In this document: piece by piece, positions 8,537 to 18,413 of the stretch
Numbering within the stretch: position 1 is the first letter of the stretch
Layout: each line of letters opens with the position of its first letter
From: Pseudomonas hormoni
GTDB lineage: Bacteria > Pseudomonadota > Gammaproteobacteria > Pseudomonadales > Pseudomonadaceae
DNA: 64,000 bases
Direction: 5' to 3'
Assembly: GCF_018502625.1 (NCBI RefSeq)
Contig: NZ_CP075566.1
Location: 4,264,001 to 4,328,000 of the forward strand
Program-made: the position numbers and the translations under genes
The notes under the pieces: generated by a model
Told to the model about the DNA's origin: nothing
The model's database searches: none
The model's input: the letters and a program-made list of their open reading frames with translations, nothing else

Positions 8537-9202
8537 TCAGTCCAGCAGCGCCAAGGCCTCGGCAGTGCATTCCTGAATGCGGGCCCAGTCGCCGTTCTTG
8601 ATCCACTCCGGATCAAGCATCCAGCTACCGCCCACGCACATCACGTTTTTCAACGCCATGTAGCTTTTGATGTTGGCCGGGCTGACGCCGCCGGTCGGGC
8701 AGAATTTCACTTCGCCGAACGGACCGCCCAAGGCTTTGATTGCCGCGACGCCGCCACTGACTTCCGCCGGGAACAGCTTGAAGCGGCGATAGCCCAGACC
8801 GTAGCCTTCCATGATGCCCGAGGCGTTGCTGATGCCCGGCAACAGCGGAATCGGACTGTCGACGCTGGCTTCGAGCAGATCACGGGTAATGCCCGGCGTG
8901 ACAATGAACTGCGAACCCGCCGCCTCAGCAGCGGCCAGCATGTGGCGATCGAGCACGGTGCCGGCACCGGTCACAAGCTCCGGACGCTGCTCGCGCAGGA
9001 TCTGGATGGCCTTGAGGCCGAACTGTGAACGCAGGGTCACTTCCAGGGCTGTCAGGCCACCGGCCGCGAGGGCGTCGGCCAGCGGCAGCACGTCCTGTTC
9101 GCGAGCGATGGTGATCACCGGCAGAATCCGCGCCTTGGCGCAGAGGCTATCGATCAGGGCAACTTTGTCCGCCATGGAAACGATCGGGGATGGGGTTGTC
9201 AT
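8537..9202 (-). CDS. eda: 2-dehydro-3-deoxy-6-phosphogluconate (KDPG) aldolase
   Basis: A 221-residue class I aldolase that splits KDPG into pyruvate and glyceraldehyde-3-phosphate, the last step of the Entner-Doudoroff pathway. The Schiff-base lysine lies in RFKLFPAEVSGG, with upstream EVTLRS, GAGTVLD and FIVTPGIT motifs. The start at 9202 (MTTPSPIVSMADKVAL) was chosen because AAGGA lies about 10 nt before it; an ATG nine codons upstream would overlap pgl. Third gene of the zwf-pgl-eda operon, which HexR is known to control in Pseudomonas. Confidence 0.96.
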   Translation of the reverse strand: MTTPSPIVSMADKVALIDSLCAKARILPVITIAREQDVLPLADALAAGGLTALEVTLRSQFGLKAIQILREQRPELVTGAGTVLDRHMLAAAEAAGSQFIVTPGITRDLLEASVDSPIPLLPGISNASGIMEGYGLGYRRFKLFPAEVSGGVAAIKALGGPFGEVKFCPTGGVSPANIKSYMALKNVMCVGGSWMLDPEWIKNGDWARIQECTAEALALLD

Positions 9203-9219
9203 AGCGGCTGTTCCTTGGC

Positions 9220-9933
9220 TCATGGGCACCAGTAAATCTCTAACGTAGGTTGCAGAAACGCGCGAATCGGCATGGCGGCGACATCGTCACCGGCCAATGC
9301 GGCACTCAGGGTGGTCAGCTTGGACTGACCGGAAATCGATAGAACGGTGTGTTTGGCCGAGGCCAGCAGCGCGCGACTCATGGTCAGGCGCTGATGCGGC
9401 ACGGTCGGCGCCAACATTGGGTAGCAACGACGTTTGCCGTCGGATTTCAAGGCGTCGGCCAGGTTCGGGCTGTTCGGGAACAACGACGCGGTGTGGCCGT
9501 CGTCGCCCATGCCCAGTACCAGCACGTCGATAGCCGGCAATTCGGCGAGCAAACGGTCGGCTTGCTCGGCCGCTTGTTCAAGGTTGGCGCTGGCGCTATA
9601 GAGGCTCAGAAATTGAGCCTTGGCCGCCAGACCTTGCAACAGGTAACGCTTGAGCAGACCGGCGTTGCTGTCGGCGTGTTCCACCGGCACCCAACGCTCA
9701 TCAGCCAGGGTCACGACGACCTTGGACCAGTCGAGTTTCTGCTTGGCCAGGTTCTGAAAAAACACCACCGGGCTGCGCCCGCCTGACACCACCAGCGTCG
9801 CGGTCCCGCGAGCGTCGATGGCGTCACTCAGTTGCTTGGCGACTTGCAGCGCCAGACCATCGGCCAGCAACACCGGGCTCTTGAACTCATGGGCGCTGAC
9901 GCCCTGAGGCAGTTTCAAATTAGATATCGCCAT
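9220..9933 (-). CDS. pgl: 6-phosphogluconolactonase
   Basis: A 237-residue protein of the glucosamine-6-phosphate isomerase/6-phosphogluconolactonase fold that hydrolyses 6-phosphogluconolactone. The family motifs [21 protein letters not shown] and the catalytic-region [16 protein letters not shown] are present. It overlaps the 3' end of zwf by 14 nt, so the two are translationally coupled, and it lies 17 bp before eda. Confidence 0.96.
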   Translation of the reverse strand: MAISNLKLPQGVSAHEFKSPVLLADGLALQVAKQLSDAIDARGTATLVVSGGRSPVVFFQNLAKQKLDWSKVVVTLADERWVPVEHADSNAGLLKRYLLQGLAAKAQFLSLYSASANLEQAAEQADRLLAELPAIDVLVLGMGDDGHTASLFPNSPNLADALKSDGKRRCYPMLAPTVPHQRLTMSRALLASAKHTVLSISGQSKLTTLSAALAGDDVAAMPIRAFLQPTLEIYWCP

Positions 9934-11389
9934 ACCACGACCTCCCGTCCCGCGTGATCAGAGCAATGGAGCTCATCGGTCCCCAGGACCCGGCCGCGTA
10001 CGGCTTGGGCGCATCGCCGGATTTTTTCCACCCGGCGATCAACTGGTCACACCACTTCCACGCGGCTTCGATTTCATCTTTACGGACAAACAGGTTCTGA
10101 TTGCCGCGCATCACTTCCAGCAACAACCGCTCGTAGGCATCGGGAATCCGAGCGCTGCGCCAGGTGTCGGAAAAATTCAGCTGCAACGGACCGCTGCGCA
10201 GCTGCATGCCCTTGTCCAGGCCTTGTTCTTTGGTCATCACACGCAAGGAAATGCCTTCGTCCGGTTGCAGGCGGATAATCAGCTTGTTGCTGATTTGCAG
10301 GCGCTGCTCGGGGGCGAAGATGTAGTGCGACGGTTCCTTGAAGTGGATGACGATCTGCGACAGTTTCTGCGGCATGCGCTTGCCGGTGCGCAGGTAAAAC
10401 GGCACGCCGGCCCAACGCCAGTTGCGGATGTCGGCACGCAGGGCGACGAAGGTTTCGGTGTCGCTCTGGGTGTTGGAATTCGGTTCTTCCAGGTAGCCCG
10501 GCACCGGTTTGCCTTCGCTGTAACCGGCGATGTATTGGCCGCGCACCACTTGGGTGGTCAGGCCTTCCGGACTGATTGGCGCCAGCGCCTTGAGCACTTT
10601 GACTTTCTCGTCGCGAATGCTGTCGGCGGACAGGTCGGCCGGCGGGTCCATGGCGATCAGGCAGAGCAGCTGCAGCAGGTGATTCTGGATCATGTCCCGC
10701 AGCTGACCGGCCTTGTCGAAGTAGCCCCAGCGACCTTCGATCCCGACCTTCTCGGCCACGGTGATTTCCACGTGGGAAATGTAATTCTGGTTCCACTGGG
10801 TTTCGAACAGGCTGTTGGCAAAACGCAGGGCGATGAGGTTTTGAACGGTCTCTTTGCCCAGGTAGTGGTCGATGCGGTAGGTGCGGTTCTCCGGGAAGAA
10901 CTGCGCCACGGCGTCGTTGACCTTGCGCGAGGATTCGAGGTCCGAACCGATCGGCTTTTCCAGTACCACGCGGGTGTTTTCAGCCAGGCCGACTTTCGCC
11001 AGGTTCTCGCAGATCGCACCATAAACGGCGGCTGGCGTGGCGAAGTAGGCGATCACTCGCTGGGCGCTGCCGGCCAATTCGGCCAGGGCCACATAGTCCT
11101 CGGATTTGAGGAAATCGACGTGCAGATAGCTCAGTCGGGCCAGAAAGCGTTCGACCACCGCTTCGTCCAGCTCTTTGGCGCCGACGTAGCGGCGCAGCTC
11201 GGAAGCGATGAACGCCAGGTGCTCCTGCTCGTTGCCGGGCTCACGGGCCAGCGCGATGATGCGCGTCTCCTCGTGCAGCAGGCCTGCGCCATCGAGTTGA
11301 TAGAGGGCAGGAAACAGCTTGCGCAGGGCCAGATCGCCCAGGGCGCCGAACAAGGCAAAGGTGCACGGTTCAACCGTAATCGAAGGCAT
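9920..11389 (-). CDS. zwf: Glucose-6-phosphate 1-dehydrogenase
   Basis: A 489-residue enzyme oxidising glucose-6-phosphate to 6-phosphogluconolactone with NAD(P)+. It shows the N-terminal dinucleotide motif [19 protein letters not shown] and the substrate-site motif [10 protein letters not shown], near residue 180. It heads the zwf-pgl-eda operon. The leader contains a HexR-type operator (11455-11471) and an A-rich AAGAACAA stretch just before the start (11395-11402). Fluorescent pseudomonads carry more than one zwf; this is the one linked to hexR. Confidence 0.97.
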   Translation of the reverse strand: MPSITVEPCTFALFGALGDLALRKLFPALYQLDGAGLLHEETRIIALAREPGNEQEHLAFIASELRRYVGAKELDEAVVERFLARLSYLHVDFLKSEDYVALAELAGSAQRVIAYFATPAAVYGAICENLAKVGLAENTRVVLEKPIGSDLESSRKVNDAVAQFFPENRTYRIDHYLGKETVQNLIALRFANSLFETQWNQNYISHVEITVAEKVGIEGRWGYFDKAGQLRDMIQNHLLQLLCLIAMDPPADLSADSIRDEKVKVLKALAPISPEGLTTQVVRGQYIAGYSEGKPVPGYLEEPNSNTQSDTETFVALRADIRNWRWAGVPFYLRTGKRMPQKLSQIVIHFKEPSHYIFAPEQRLQISNKLIIRLQPDEGISLRVMTKEQGLDKGMQLRSGPLQLNFSDTWRSARIPDAYERLLLEVMRGNQNLFVRKDEIEAAWKWCDQLIAGWKKSGDAPKPYAAGSWGPMSSIALITRDGRSWYGDI

Positions 11390-11454
11390 GATGTTTGTTC
11401 TTTTATCAAGTTAAGCTACAAATACCTTTTTTCAAGGCATCGCTCAAGAGAAAA

Positions 11455-11471
11455 TGTAGTAATAACCACAA
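11455..11471. promoter_or_regulatory. Putative HexR operator in the zwf-hexR intergenic region
   Basis: TGTAGTAATAACCACAA. It forms the near-palindrome TGTAGT-N4-ACCACA and differs by one base from TTGT-N7-ACAA, the HexR consensus reported for Pseudomonas (read as TAGT-N7-ACAA). Located 66 bp upstream of zwf. Confidence 0.65.
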
Positions 11472-11622
11472 CATTTTCGCAAAATACAGATTCCGAGTGG
11501 TGGTCGGTCGGAGCCATCAGTAGGATAGGCCACCGCTTGGGGCCGCATCAAAGGCCCAATTTGCATAGCAACACCCTTATTTGCATTGCAGAGCACTCTT
11601 GTAGGCGAACCTAGGAAACCAT

Positions 11623-12492
11623 ATGGACCGCGTGCGAAATTTACTGGAACAGATCCAGAATCGCCTTGAAGACCTGAACAAGGCGGAACGCAAAGTCGCC
11701 GAAGTGATCCTGCTCAACCCACAGCAGGCCACCCGGTTCAGCATCGCCGCCCTCGCCCAGGCCTCCAAGGTCAGCGAACCGACAGTGAACCGTTTCTGCC
11801 GTTCGTTCGGCGTCAGCGGCTACCCGGAACTCAAACTTCAGCTGGCCCAGAGCCTGGCCAGTGGCGCGGCGTATGTCAGCCGTGCGGTCGAGGCTGACGA
11901 CAATCCGGAAGCCTATACCAAGAAGATTTTCGGCAGCGCCATCGCGTCATTGGACAGTGCCTTGCAGGCCCTGGACCCGAGCCTGATCAGCCGCGCTGTC
12001 GACCTGTTGATTCAGGCCCGGCAGATCCACTTCTTCGGCCTCGGCGCATCAGCCCCGGTGGCACTGGATGCGCAGCACAAATTCTTCCGCTTCAACCTCG
12101 CCGTCACCGCCCATGCCGATGTGCTGATGCAACGGATGATTGCTTCGGTGGCCCACACCGGCGAGTTGTTCGTGATCATTTCCTACACCGGCCGCACCCG
12201 CGAGCTGGTGGAAGTGGCGCGTATCGCCCGGGAAAACGGTGCGTCGGTGCTTGGGCTGACAGCCGAAGGCTCGCCGCTGGCCAAGGCCAGTACCTTGAGC
12301 CTGAACATTCCGCTGCCGGAAGACACCGACATCTACATGCCGATGACTTCGCGGATCATTCAGTTGACCGTGCTGGATGTGCTGGCGACTGGCATGACGT
12401 TGCGTCGTGGTGTGGATTTCCAGCCGCATTTGCGCAAGATCAAAGAGAGTCTGAATGCGAGCCGGTATCCGGTTGGGGATGAGTTCAACTGA
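11623..12492 (+). CDS. hexR: HexR, RpiR-family repressor of glucose catabolism
   Basis: A 289-residue regulator with an N-terminal RpiR helix-turn-helix (about residues 1-77, containing [20 protein letters not shown]) and a C-terminal SIS sugar-phosphate domain (about 120-255, with [15 protein letters not shown] and [14 protein letters not shown]). HexR represses zwf-pgl-eda, edd-glk and gap-1 and is released by KDPG in P. putida. It is divergent from zwf. AGGAAA precedes the ATG at 11623. Confidence 0.95.
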   Translation: MDRVRNLLEQIQNRLEDLNKAERKVAEVILLNPQQATRFSIAALAQASKVSEPTVNRFCRSFGVSGYPELKLQLAQSLASGAAYVSRAVEADDNPEAYTKKIFGSAIASLDSALQALDPSLISRAVDLLIQARQIHFFGLGASAPVALDAQHKFFRFNLAVTAHADVLMQRMIASVAHTGELFVIISYTGRTRELVEVARIARENGASVLGLTAEGSPLAKASTLSLNIPLPEDTDIYMPMTSRIIQLTVLDVLATGMTLRRGVDFQPHLRKIKESLNASRYPVGDEFN

Positions 12493-12520
12493 GGCCAGTA
12501 CCTCCATCGACTGTCATGAC

Positions 12521-12593
12521 CTCATCGCGAGCAGGCTCGCTCCCACAGGAGAATGCATTCCAAATGTGGGAGCGAGCCTGCTCGCGATGAGGT
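12521..12593. repeat. REP/REPIN pair, family B (CGCGAGCAGGCTCGCTCCCAC)
   Basis: Near-perfect inverted repeat of a unit reading CTCATCGCGAGCAGGCTCGC and its complement around a 21-bp centre, between the convergent genes hexR and mutarotase. May also act as a bidirectional stop. Confidence 0.85.
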
Positions 12594-12618
12594 CGGGCGC
12601 AACACTGAAGATCTTGGC

Positions 12619-13473
12619 CTAAACCCCCACCCGCGCCTGCAAACTCAAATGCGCCTTCTGCCCCGGCGCCAGGCTCAGGCTATCGGTCCCGCCGCTCGCC
12701 GCTTCCACACAGACAAATTCGGATATCTCGTTCCAACTGACGCCCAATAGCGGCCGCGTCCCCGGATGCCAGACCACCGTGTCCGCATCATCCCCGGTAT
12801 CGATACACAATTCCCGCTGCCAGGCGTGATCCTTGAGCTGCAATTCGCCGTCATGCTGGAACACCCGCTGACAGCCACCCTCGACACGCAACTCGCCTTG
12901 CTGCTGGCAAGCCTGGCGGTTCAACTGGTCATAACCTTGCGCACCGTCGAGCCCAGACAGCGCTACCTCGCCGACGTCACCGATACGCCAATAGGCATGC
13001 AAGGCCTGACTCAATTGGCACGGCAGGCTGTCTTGATGCTCGGTGCTCAAGCGCAATTCCATGCGTTCGCCAAGGTGGGCATGCAGGTCCACTTGCCAGT
13101 CACACAACTGCAGTTGCCAGTGCAGGTGCACGCCCTCTTCGTCATGGCTGCTGTCGAGCAGTTTCCAGTCCAGCAACCGCGCCCAGCCATGGGATGGCCA
13201 CGCGTTTTCGCTCGGATGCCGGCCATACCACGGCCAACACACCGGCACGCCGCCGCGAATCGCGCCAACATGCGGCCACTTCGCCGCGCACCAAAGCCAG
13301 GGTTTCTGCCCTTTGGGCTGGAAGTGCAGCAATTGCGCGCCCTGCCGACTGAACACCGCCTGACACAGAGGATGATCGATCACCAGCACGTCGCGCATCT
13401 GATAGCGCTCCCACGCGAACACTGGACGTTCGCGCAAGGATTTGAAGAAGCGTTGTAGCGGATGCTCATGCAT
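12619..13473 (-). CDS. yeaD: D-hexose-6-phosphate mutarotase (YeaD/aldose 1-epimerase family)
   Basis: A 284-residue galactose-mutarotase-fold protein. The motifs FQPKGQKPWLW, IRGGVPVCWPWYGRHP and ENAWPSHGWAR are those of YeaD-type glucose-6-phosphate 1-epimerases, and a late DDADTVVWHPG segment contains the expected acidic residue region. It should interconvert the anomers of glucose-6-phosphate ahead of zwf. It stands alone between two REP elements, between hexR and the oprB operon. Confidence 0.88.
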   Translation of the reverse strand: MHEHPLQRFFKSLRERPVFAWERYQMRDVLVIDHPLCQAVFSRQGAQLLHFQPKGQKPWLWCAAKWPHVGAIRGGVPVCWPWYGRHPSENAWPSHGWARLLDWKLLDSSHDEEGVHLHWQLQLCDWQVDLHAHLGERMELRLSTEHQDSLPCQLSQALHAYWRIGDVGEVALSGLDGAQGYDQLNRQACQQQGELRVEGGCQRVFQHDGELQLKDHAWQRELCIDTGDDADTVVWHPGTRPLLGVSWNEISEFVCVEAASGGTDSLSLAPGQKAHLSLQARVGV

Positions 13474-13527
13474 GTGCCACGGTCCTGAAAATCATGGGTG
13501 TACTCATACGCCTTACTAGCAAACTTA

Positions 13528-13662
13528 CTGTGGCGAGGGAGCTTGCTCCCGCTCGACTGCGAAGCAGTCGTAAACCCGGTGAACGCGGTTTACCTGAAAT
13601 ACTGTAGTGGTTGGGTTTGGGGCCGCTACGCAGCCCAGCGGGAGCAAGCTCCCTCGCCACAA
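13528..13662. repeat. REP/REPIN pair, family A
   Basis: Inverted copies of GTGGCGAGGGAGCTTGCTCC at each end, separated by about 90 bp containing a GACTGCGAAGCAGTC palindrome. Confidence 0.85.
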
Positions 13663-13699
13663 TTGCGCCAGACATGACATTCCTTGTAAGCCCCCCAAA

Positions 13700-13732
13700 A
13701 AAAAGCGGACAGCCTGGGCTGTCCGCAAAAAT
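13700..13732 (-). terminator. Rho-independent terminator after oprB
   Basis: Stem GCGGACAGCC / GGGCTGTCCGC followed leftward by eight T. It lies 40 bp after the oprB stop. An A/T-run on the other side would allow bidirectional function. Confidence 0.85.
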
Positions 13733-13764
13733 GCGCACATAGAGAGGAGCTTATCGCAACAGCG

Positions 13765-15111
13765 TTAGAACACCGACTGAATTTTCAGGCCGGCGACCAG
13801 TGCGTTGTCGACTTCATCCACACCGCCCGGGTGAGTGATGTATTGCAGGTTGGGACGCACGGTCAGCCAGTTGGTAACGTGGAAGCCGTAGTTGATCTCG
13901 TAGTTGTATTCAGTGTCACGCAGTGGCGCAAACCGCGGATCTTCGTACTGGGTGACACCATTGTCGGCGTTGACCAGCTCGGCGTTTTTCTTCACGTCAT
14001 CGTTGACATGGATACGGGCGAAACCGATACCGACGTCATCTTTCGGACGCGCATCGAACGGGCCCTTGTACACAAACATCAGCGACTGATAGTTGTCGAC
14101 GATGTTGGTGTCCTTGTCGTGGAACGTGGCGTTGGCCGAAACGGTCAGACCGCGGCTCTTGTCACCGTTGTGGTCGGTCAGTTGTTGCTGCGCCACGAAC
14201 CAGTAGCCGGACTTGCTGCTGTGACTGCGGTAAGCGTTGCCGCTGGTTGCCGCATCATTGCCGTTGTCGTCTTCACGAACGTCATCGGCGCTGGCCGTAC
14301 TTTTGTAGTAACCAACACGGTATTCGCCCGGCAGGTTGTTAGGGTTCGGCAACCAGACCAGTTCGACCGGCAACACGGTGCCCTTGGTACCACTGCCGCT
14401 GAGCTTGAAGCCGTTGCCGTGCTCCAGTTGCGACGGGTTCTGGTTGTAGGCACCGATCTGCGCGTAGAACTCAGGCGAGATGTTGTACTTCACGCGGATC
14501 GCGGCCTGACTGACCGGCCAGTTGTACCAGATATTGGTCGCCCAGTTACCCACCTGGGAACCGCAGAACGCCAGGTTCTGGAACTCGCAAGGGAAGGTGT
14601 TGAAATCTTCGCCTTCGCCGAAGTAACCGGCCTTGACGTCCAGTTTGCCGTCGAGGAACTGGTGCTTGATCCACAATTGGGTCAAACGGACCATGTGGCC
14701 ACGGCCGTAGACTTCCTGGGAAGAACTCAAGGTACCGGCACGCGGGTCGCCAACACGGTCATTGGAGATGTTCTCACCGTTACGGTTGGTCAGCTGGATC
14801 TTCGCCTGGGTGTTATCCCAGCCCCACAGCTTTTGCAGGTCCAGCGCCACACCCAGGCCAAACTGGTCGGAGTAACGCGCTGTCTTGTCGTTGTTGAAGC
14901 CGCCGTGGAGGTTGCCGCCCACTTCACCGACGTAGTCCATCTTGATGTCAATACCCTGCTCGATCAGCCGGGTCCGCTCGCCACCCCAATCACCGGTCAT
15001 CCATTCGGAGTCGGCGCTGAACGCGTCAGCCGCGTGCACACTGCCGGCCAGCATCATTGCCGCAATCGCCGACAACTGGCAGATAAGCTGAGCGCTGTTG
15101 TTCTTCTTCAT
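13765..15111 (-). CDS. oprB: Carbohydrate-selective outer-membrane porin OprB
   Basis: A 448-residue porin with a signal peptide (MKKNNSAQ..., cleavage predicted after VHA at about residue 27). The mature start has SEWMTGDWGGERTRL, the OprB hallmark, and the C-terminus ends in an aromatic residue as outer-membrane barrels do (KIQSVF). OprB passes glucose and other sugars into the periplasm, where GtsA binds them. It lies 219 bp downstream of gtsD, separated by a REP element. The leader has an AATAACAATAA motif typical of Hfq/Crc repression. Confidence 0.95.
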   Translation of the reverse strand: MKKNNSAQLICQLSAIAAMMLAGSVHAADAFSADSEWMTGDWGGERTRLIEQGIDIKMDYVGEVGGNLHGGFNNDKTARYSDQFGLGVALDLQKLWGWDNTQAKIQLTNRNGENISNDRVGDPRAGTLSSSQEVYGRGHMVRLTQLWIKHQFLDGKLDVKAGYFGEGEDFNTFPCEFQNLAFCGSQVGNWATNIWYNWPVSQAAIRVKYNISPEFYAQIGAYNQNPSQLEHGNGFKLSGSGTKGTVLPVELVWLPNPNNLPGEYRVGYYKSTASADDVREDDNGNDAATSGNAYRSHSSKSGYWFVAQQQLTDHNGDKSRGLTVSANATFHDKDTNIVDNYQSLMFVYKGPFDARPKDDVGIGFARIHVNDDVKKNAELVNADNGVTQYEDPRFAPLRDTEYNYEINYGFHVTNWLTVRPNLQYITHPGGVDEVDNALVAGLKIQSVF

Positions 15112-15126
15112 CCCTACATCCTCGTT

Positions 15127-15137
15127 TTATTGTTATT
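15127..15137 (-). promoter_or_regulatory. Putative Hfq/Crc CA motif in the oprB leader
   Basis: Read leftward AATAACAATAA, a perfect AAN repeat, 16 nt upstream of the ATG. In Pseudomonas such stretches bind Hfq with Crc and block translation during catabolite repression. Confidence 0.55.
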
Positions 15138-15220
15138 AACTGTTTTTATTTAACGCGGTTACATCAGTTGCGAAGAGCGACAGGCCGCTCACCGCATATC
15201 CCCCTGTGGGAGCGGGCTTT

Positions 15221-15306
15221 TGTGGGAGCTGGCCTGCCGGCGATGCAAACGACTCGGTTTAACGTCGAACCGATTTGATGCTTTCGCTGGCAGGCCAGCT
15301 CCCACA
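15221..15306. repeat. REP/REPIN pair, family D (TGTGGGAGCTGGCCTGCCGGC)
   Basis: Inverted copies of TGTGGGAGCTGGCCTGCC around a 40-bp centre, between gtsD and oprB. A partial extra copy (CCTGTGGGAGCGGGC) sits just to the left. Confidence 0.85.
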
Positions 15307-15330
15307 CAACCCCATTCCCACATTTAATCT

Positions 15331-16491
15331 TCAGCGGCCTTTGAATTGGGTCACGTTGGCGCTGTGCACTTCGGTTTTTGGCAGACCGGCCACCCCCAGG
15401 CGCTCCCCGGTCTTGGCATCGAACAACAACACTTTCGATGGATCGAATTGCAGCGTCAGGGTCTCGCCCACGGCCGGCGCAACGTCCGGCGCCAGGCGGC
15501 AGCAGACTTTGGTGTCATTGAGATTGACGAATACCAGCGTGTCGGGACCGGTCGGCTCGGTGACCTGGACTTCGGCGCGAATGGTCGGCAAACCGTTCGG
15601 CTCGCTGCCCGCCAGCACGATCTGTTCCGGCCGCATGCCCAGGATCACTTCGCGGTCTTCCAAACCCGCATCCTGCATGCCCAACGGCAATTCGCAGCGC
15701 GCCTGACCGCTGTCGAGCAGCGCCACCAGACGACCGTCCTTACGCTGCAAACGCAGGGGAATGAAGTTCATCGGCGGCGAACCGATGAAGCTCGCCACGA
15801 ACAGGTTGGCCGGATTGTTGTAGATGTCTTTCGGCGTGCCGAACTGCTGAATGATTCCGTCCTTCATCACCGCCACCTTGTCGCCCAGCGTCATCGCTTC
15901 GATCTGGTCGTGGGTCACGTAGACCGTGGTGGTTTTCAGGCGCTGGTGCATCAGCTTCATTTCGGTACGCATCTCGACGCGCAGCTTGGCGTCGAGGTTG
16001 GACAGCGGTTCGTCGAACAGATAAATCTTCGGCCGCCGCGCCAGGGCGCGGCCCATCGCCACACGCTGTTGCTGACCACCGGAGAGCTGACCGGGTTTGC
16101 GGCTGAGCAAGTGTTCGATCTGCAACAGCTTGGCGACGCGGGCGACTTCTTCGTCGATTTCGGCGGCCGGCATTTTGCGAATCTTCAGGCCGAACGCGAT
16201 GTTGTCGCGCACGCTCATGGTCGGGTACAGCGCGTAGGACTGGAACACCATGGCGATGTCGCGATCTTTCGGGCTCATGCCGCTGATGTCGGCGTCATCC
16301 ACCAGGATCGCGCCGCCGCTGATGTTTTCCAGACCCGCGATGCAGTTCATCAGCGTGGATTTACCGCAGCCCGACGGACCGACCAGGATCAGGAACTCAC
16401 CGTCATCGATCTTCAGTTCGATGTTTTTCAGGGTGTCCGGCAAACCGGCGCCGTAGGTCTTGTTGACATTGCGTAATTCGAGAGTTGCCAT
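15331..16491 (-). CDS. gtsD: Glucose ABC transporter ATP-binding protein
   Basis: A 386-residue MalK/UgpC-type ATPase. Walker A is GPSGCGKST (about residues 38-46), the ABC signature LSGGQQQRVAMGRAL, Walker B KIYLFDEPLSNLD, and a C-terminal TOBE-type regulatory domain. It powers glucose import with permeases GtsB and GtsC. It starts 4 nt after the gtsC stop. Confidence 0.95.
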   Translation of the reverse strand: MATLELRNVNKTYGAGLPDTLKNIELKIDDGEFLILVGPSGCGKSTLMNCIAGLENISGGAILVDDADISGMSPKDRDIAMVFQSYALYPTMSVRDNIAFGLKIRKMPAAEIDEEVARVAKLLQIEHLLSRKPGQLSGGQQQRVAMGRALARRPKIYLFDEPLSNLDAKLRVEMRTEMKLMHQRLKTTTVYVTHDQIEAMTLGDKVAVMKDGIIQQFGTPKDIYNNPANLFVASFIGSPPMNFIPLRLQRKDGRLVALLDSGQARCELPLGMQDAGLEDREVILGMRPEQIVLAGSEPNGLPTIRAEVQVTEPTGPDTLVFVNLNDTKVCCRLAPDVAPAVGETLTLQFDPSKVLLFDAKTGERLGVAGLPKTEVHSANVTQFKGR

Positions 16492-16495
16492 GTTT

Positions 16496-17341
16496 CTACC
16501 CCTTGACCGCGCCGGACGTCAGCCCACGCAGGAAATACTTGCCAGCGAATATGTAGACCAGCAGTGTCGGCAGCCCGGCGATCATCGCGGCGGCCATATC
16601 AACGTTGTATTCCTTGGCCCCGGTGCTGGTGTTGACCAGGTTGTTCAGGGCCACGGTAATTGGCTGGGCATCGCCACTGGCGAAGACCACGCCGAACAGG
16701 AAGTCATTCCAGATCTGGGTGAACTGCCAGATCAGGCAGACCATCACGATCGGGATCGACATCGGCAGCAGGATCTTCCAGAAAATCGTGAAGAAGCCCG
16801 CACCATCCAGGCGTGCAGCCTTGACCAGCGCATCTGGAATGCTCACGTAGTAGTTGCGGAAGAACAGCGTGGTGAAGGCCAGGCCGTAGACCACGTGCAC
16901 CAGCACCAGACCGGTGGTGGTGTTGGCCAGGCCGAACTTGCCGAGGGTGAACGAGGCCGGCAGCAGCACGGTCTGGAACGGCAGGAAGCAGCCGAACAGC
17001 AGCAGGCCGAAGAACAGTTGCGAACCGCGGAAGCGCCACATCGACAGCACGTAGCCGTTCATGGCACCGATGAAGGTCGAGATCAAAACCGCCGGCACAG
17101 TGATTTTCACCGAGTTCCAGAAGTAGCCGCCAACGACGTCCCAGGCTTTGATCCAGCCGATGCCGTCAATCACTTGCGGCCAGCTCAGCAGGTTGCCGGT
17201 GCGGATGTCTTCCGGGGATTTGAAACTGGTCAGCAGCATCACCACCAACGGGATCAGGTAGATCGCGGCGGCCAGCAACAGCGTTGCGTAAATCGCGATG
17301 CGGCTGAAGCTGATGCCCGGTTTGCCAAGTTGATTACTCAT
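16496..17341 (-). CDS. gtsC: Glucose ABC transporter permease
   Basis: A 281-residue MalG-type permease with six predicted membrane helices and the EAA loop ALVKAARLDGAGFFTIFWKI that contacts the ATPase. It overlaps gtsB by 8 nt. Part of gtsABCD, the glucose/mannose importer of pseudomonads. Confidence 0.95.
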   Translation of the reverse strand: MSNQLGKPGISFSRIAIYATLLLAAAIYLIPLVVMLLTSFKSPEDIRTGNLLSWPQVIDGIGWIKAWDVVGGYFWNSVKITVPAVLISTFIGAMNGYVLSMWRFRGSQLFFGLLLFGCFLPFQTVLLPASFTLGKFGLANTTTGLVLVHVVYGLAFTTLFFRNYYVSIPDALVKAARLDGAGFFTIFWKILLPMSIPIVMVCLIWQFTQIWNDFLFGVVFASGDAQPITVALNNLVNTSTGAKEYNVDMAAAMIAGLPTLLVYIFAGKYFLRGLTSGAVKG

Positions 17342-18242
17342 GGCGCTTGCCTCGCAATTCGGAGTACAGGTACGGCACCAGAATCGCCAGGATCGCGCCG
17401 AGCATCATCATGGCGCTGGCCGAACCAATGCCCATCTGGCCACGGCTGAAGGTGAAGGAATACATGAACATCGCCGGCAGGTCGGACGAGTAGCCGGGAC
17501 CGCCAGCCGTCATCGCCGCCACCAGGTCGAAACTCTTGATCGCAATGTGCGCGAGGATCATGAAGGCGCTGAAAAACACCGGGCGCAGGCTCGGCAGAAC
17601 GATCTTCAGGTAGATGGTCGGCAGGCTTGCACCGTCGACTTGCGCCGCACGGATGATCGATTGATCGACACCGCGCAGGCCGGCCAGGAACATCGCCATC
17701 ACAAACCCTGAGGCCTGCCACACGGCGGCGATCACCAGGCAGTAAACCACGCGATCCTGATCCACCAGCCAGTCGAGACGGAAGCCTTCCCAGCCCCAGT
17801 CACGCAGCATTTTGTCCAGGCCCAGGCCTGGGTTGAGCAGCCATTTCCATGCGGTACCGGTGACGATCATCGAGAGCGCCATCGGGTACAGGTAAACGGT
17901 GCGGATAAAACCTTCCTTGCGAATGCGCTGGTCCAGCAGCACCGCGAGGAACACGCCCAGGACAAGGCTGATGCCGATGAACATACCGCCGAACACCGCG
18001 AGGTTCTTGCTCGCGACCCACCAACGATCGTTGTCCATCAGGCGGATGTATTGCTGCAGGCCGACCCATTTGTAGCTCGGCATGAAGCTGGAATTGGTAA
18101 AGGACAGTACGAATGTCCAGATGATGTAACCGTAGAAACCAACCAACACGATGAGCATGCTTGGCGCGAGTACCAACTTGGGTAACCAGCGTTGCAGCGC
18201 ATCGAACGGTGAGGCTTTGCTGAAAACCGCCACAGAGCTCAT
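17334..18242 (-). CDS. gtsB: Glucose ABC transporter permease
   Basis: A 302-residue MalF-type permease with six predicted helices; the EAA loop is SIIRAAQVDGASLPTIYLKI. Membrane start near residue 25 (LVLAPSMLIVLVGFYGYIIW). It is separated from gtsA by a REP element. Confidence 0.95.
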   Translation of the reverse strand: MSSVAVFSKASPFDALQRWLPKLVLAPSMLIVLVGFYGYIIWTFVLSFTNSSFMPSYKWVGLQQYIRLMDNDRWWVASKNLAVFGGMFIGISLVLGVFLAVLLDQRIRKEGFIRTVYLYPMALSMIVTGTAWKWLLNPGLGLDKMLRDWGWEGFRLDWLVDQDRVVYCLVIAAVWQASGFVMAMFLAGLRGVDQSIIRAAQVDGASLPTIYLKIVLPSLRPVFFSAFMILAHIAIKSFDLVAAMTAGGPGYSSDLPAMFMYSFTFSRGQMGIGSASAMMMLGAILAILVPYLYSELRGKRHE

Positions 18243-18270
18243 CGGGATAATCCATTGGAGAAGTGAGTAT

Positions 18271-18365
18271 CTGTAGGAGCGAGGCTTGCCCGCGAAGGCG
18301 GCGTAACTGTCGACAAATATGTTGAATGTCAGACTGCTTTCGCGGGCAAGCCTCGCTCCTACAAG
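18271..18365. repeat. REP/REPIN pair, family C (TGTAGGAGCGAGGCTTGCCCG)
   Basis: Inverted copies of CTGTAGGAGCGAGGCTTGCC around a 45-bp centre, lying between gtsA and gtsB inside the operon. In this position the hairpin may lower expression of the permeases relative to the binding protein. Confidence 0.85.
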
Positions 18366-18413
18366 GGGAACAGTCCCAGAAAATTGCCGCAGGCGAGCCC
18401 GCGGCGCCTGGGA